Below are positions 12,744-12,988 of a stretch of 12,988 bases of DNA, piece by piece. The stretch comes from JAFALX01 sp050734185 (lineage in GTDB: Bacteria > Chloroflexota > Dormibacteria > Aeolococcales > Aeolococcaceae). Position 1 is the stretch's first letter. Each line of letters opens with the position of its first letter. The stretch spans positions 1-12,988 of the forward strand of contig JBOHUE010000108.1 of NCBI GenBank assembly GCA_050734185.1, written 5' to 3'. Both the position numbers and the translations under genes were made by a program. The notes under the pieces were generated by a model. It saw only the letters and a list, made by a program, of their open reading frames with translations. It was not told where the DNA came from and made no database searches.

Positions 12744-12988
12744 CGCCGGCCGCGGGCGCGGTCACGGTCCGGGTGGGCACGCGAGGCAGCGCCCTGGCGC
12801 GTGCCCAGGCTGAGCTCGCTCGCGACGTCCTGCGCCGAGCCGGCGCCCCCTCGCTCGAGACGGTTGTGGTGCGGACGCACGGCGACCGCCATCCGCAAAC
12901 CTCGGTCGAAGACCTGTCGGGCCAGGGGTGGTTCACCGTCGAGCTGGAGCGTGCGCTGCTCGACGGCGTCATCGATGTCGCCGTGCAC
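12740..12988 (+). CDS. hemC: Hydroxymethylbilane synthase (porphobilinogen deaminase), N-terminal part cut by window edge
   Basis: 83 codons are visible; the full enzyme is about 300 residues. It polymerises four porphobilinogen units into hydroxymethylbilane using a dipyrromethane cofactor. VRVGTRGSALARAQ (10-23) is the family N-terminus, followed by VVVRTHGDR and WFTVELERALLDGVIDVAVH, which lines the active site. The cofactor-binding Asp and Cys lie beyond the window. In the glycine-rich stretch usually written GGKGLF the sequence is SGQGWF, with Gln where Lys is common. GTG 12740 overlaps the hemA stop by four bases, so the two are translationally coupled. Confidence 0.93.
   Translation, partial: MTPAAGAVTVRVGTRGSALARAQAELARDVLRRAGAPSLETVVVRTHGDRHPQTSVEDLSGQGWFTVELERALLDGVIDVAVH

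Noticed and set aside
1..12988. Search for tRNA, rRNA, CRISPR array, toxin-antitoxin or phage genes
   Set aside because: No cloverleaf-like segment, no regularly spaced repeats and no recognisable defence or phage protein was seen by eye; a covariance-model scan would be needed to exclude small RNAs.

Overview
The window is a high-GC bacterial chromosome segment that is mostly dense, ordinary gene content. The GC-rich codon use, the frequent GTG/TTG starts and the many -10-like hexamers placed about 6-12 nt before start codons suggest a terrestrial Actinomycetota/Chloroflexota/Dormibacterota-type lineage. No rRNA or marker phylogeny is available, so this is inference. No tRNA, rRNA, CRISPR array or phage module was seen, and no stretch over 300 bases lacks a gene.

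Left part (1-3131, all minus strand). The window opens inside the 5' end of an IS3-type insertion sequence (start of OrfA plus its terminal region). Beyond it lies a two-gene unit: an ECF sigma factor overlapping by ATGA a membrane-anchored Rieske-domain protein, in which the first cluster-ligand His is replaced by Asp. Upstream of these are a DUF5995-like gene with a palindrome-rich control region and a single-pass membrane-anchored exported protein with a Ser/Thr linker.

Middle part (3209-6662, plus strand). An alpha/beta hydrolase, a GNAT acetyltransferase, glutamate racemase (murI) and a polyprenyl diphosphate synthase are packed tightly. murI and the prenyl synthase overlap by GTGA. This group joins peptidoglycan precursor supply (D-Glu) with isoprenoid chain synthesis. 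A perfect 8-bp hairpin spans both stop codons at the convergent end.

Right-middle part (6673-10417). A four-helix membrane protein diverges from an endonuclease/exonuclease/phosphatase-family protein, and their -10 elements appear to overlap on opposite strands. Then follows a cluster of small membrane proteins: one DUF4190-like, two tandem paralogues, and one four-helix protein under a clear TTGACA-17-TACCAT promoter.

Right end (10521-12988). A DnaQ-like DEDDh exonuclease diverges from the tetrapyrrole genes hemA (glutamyl-tRNA reductase) and hemC (hydroxymethylbilane synthase, cut by the window edge). hemA is preceded by an eight-codon open frame whose stop overlaps the hemA start. The most interesting items are the sigma/Rieske pair with the His-to-Asp ligand change, the hemA leader frame, and the palindrome cluster upstream of the DUF5995-like gene.
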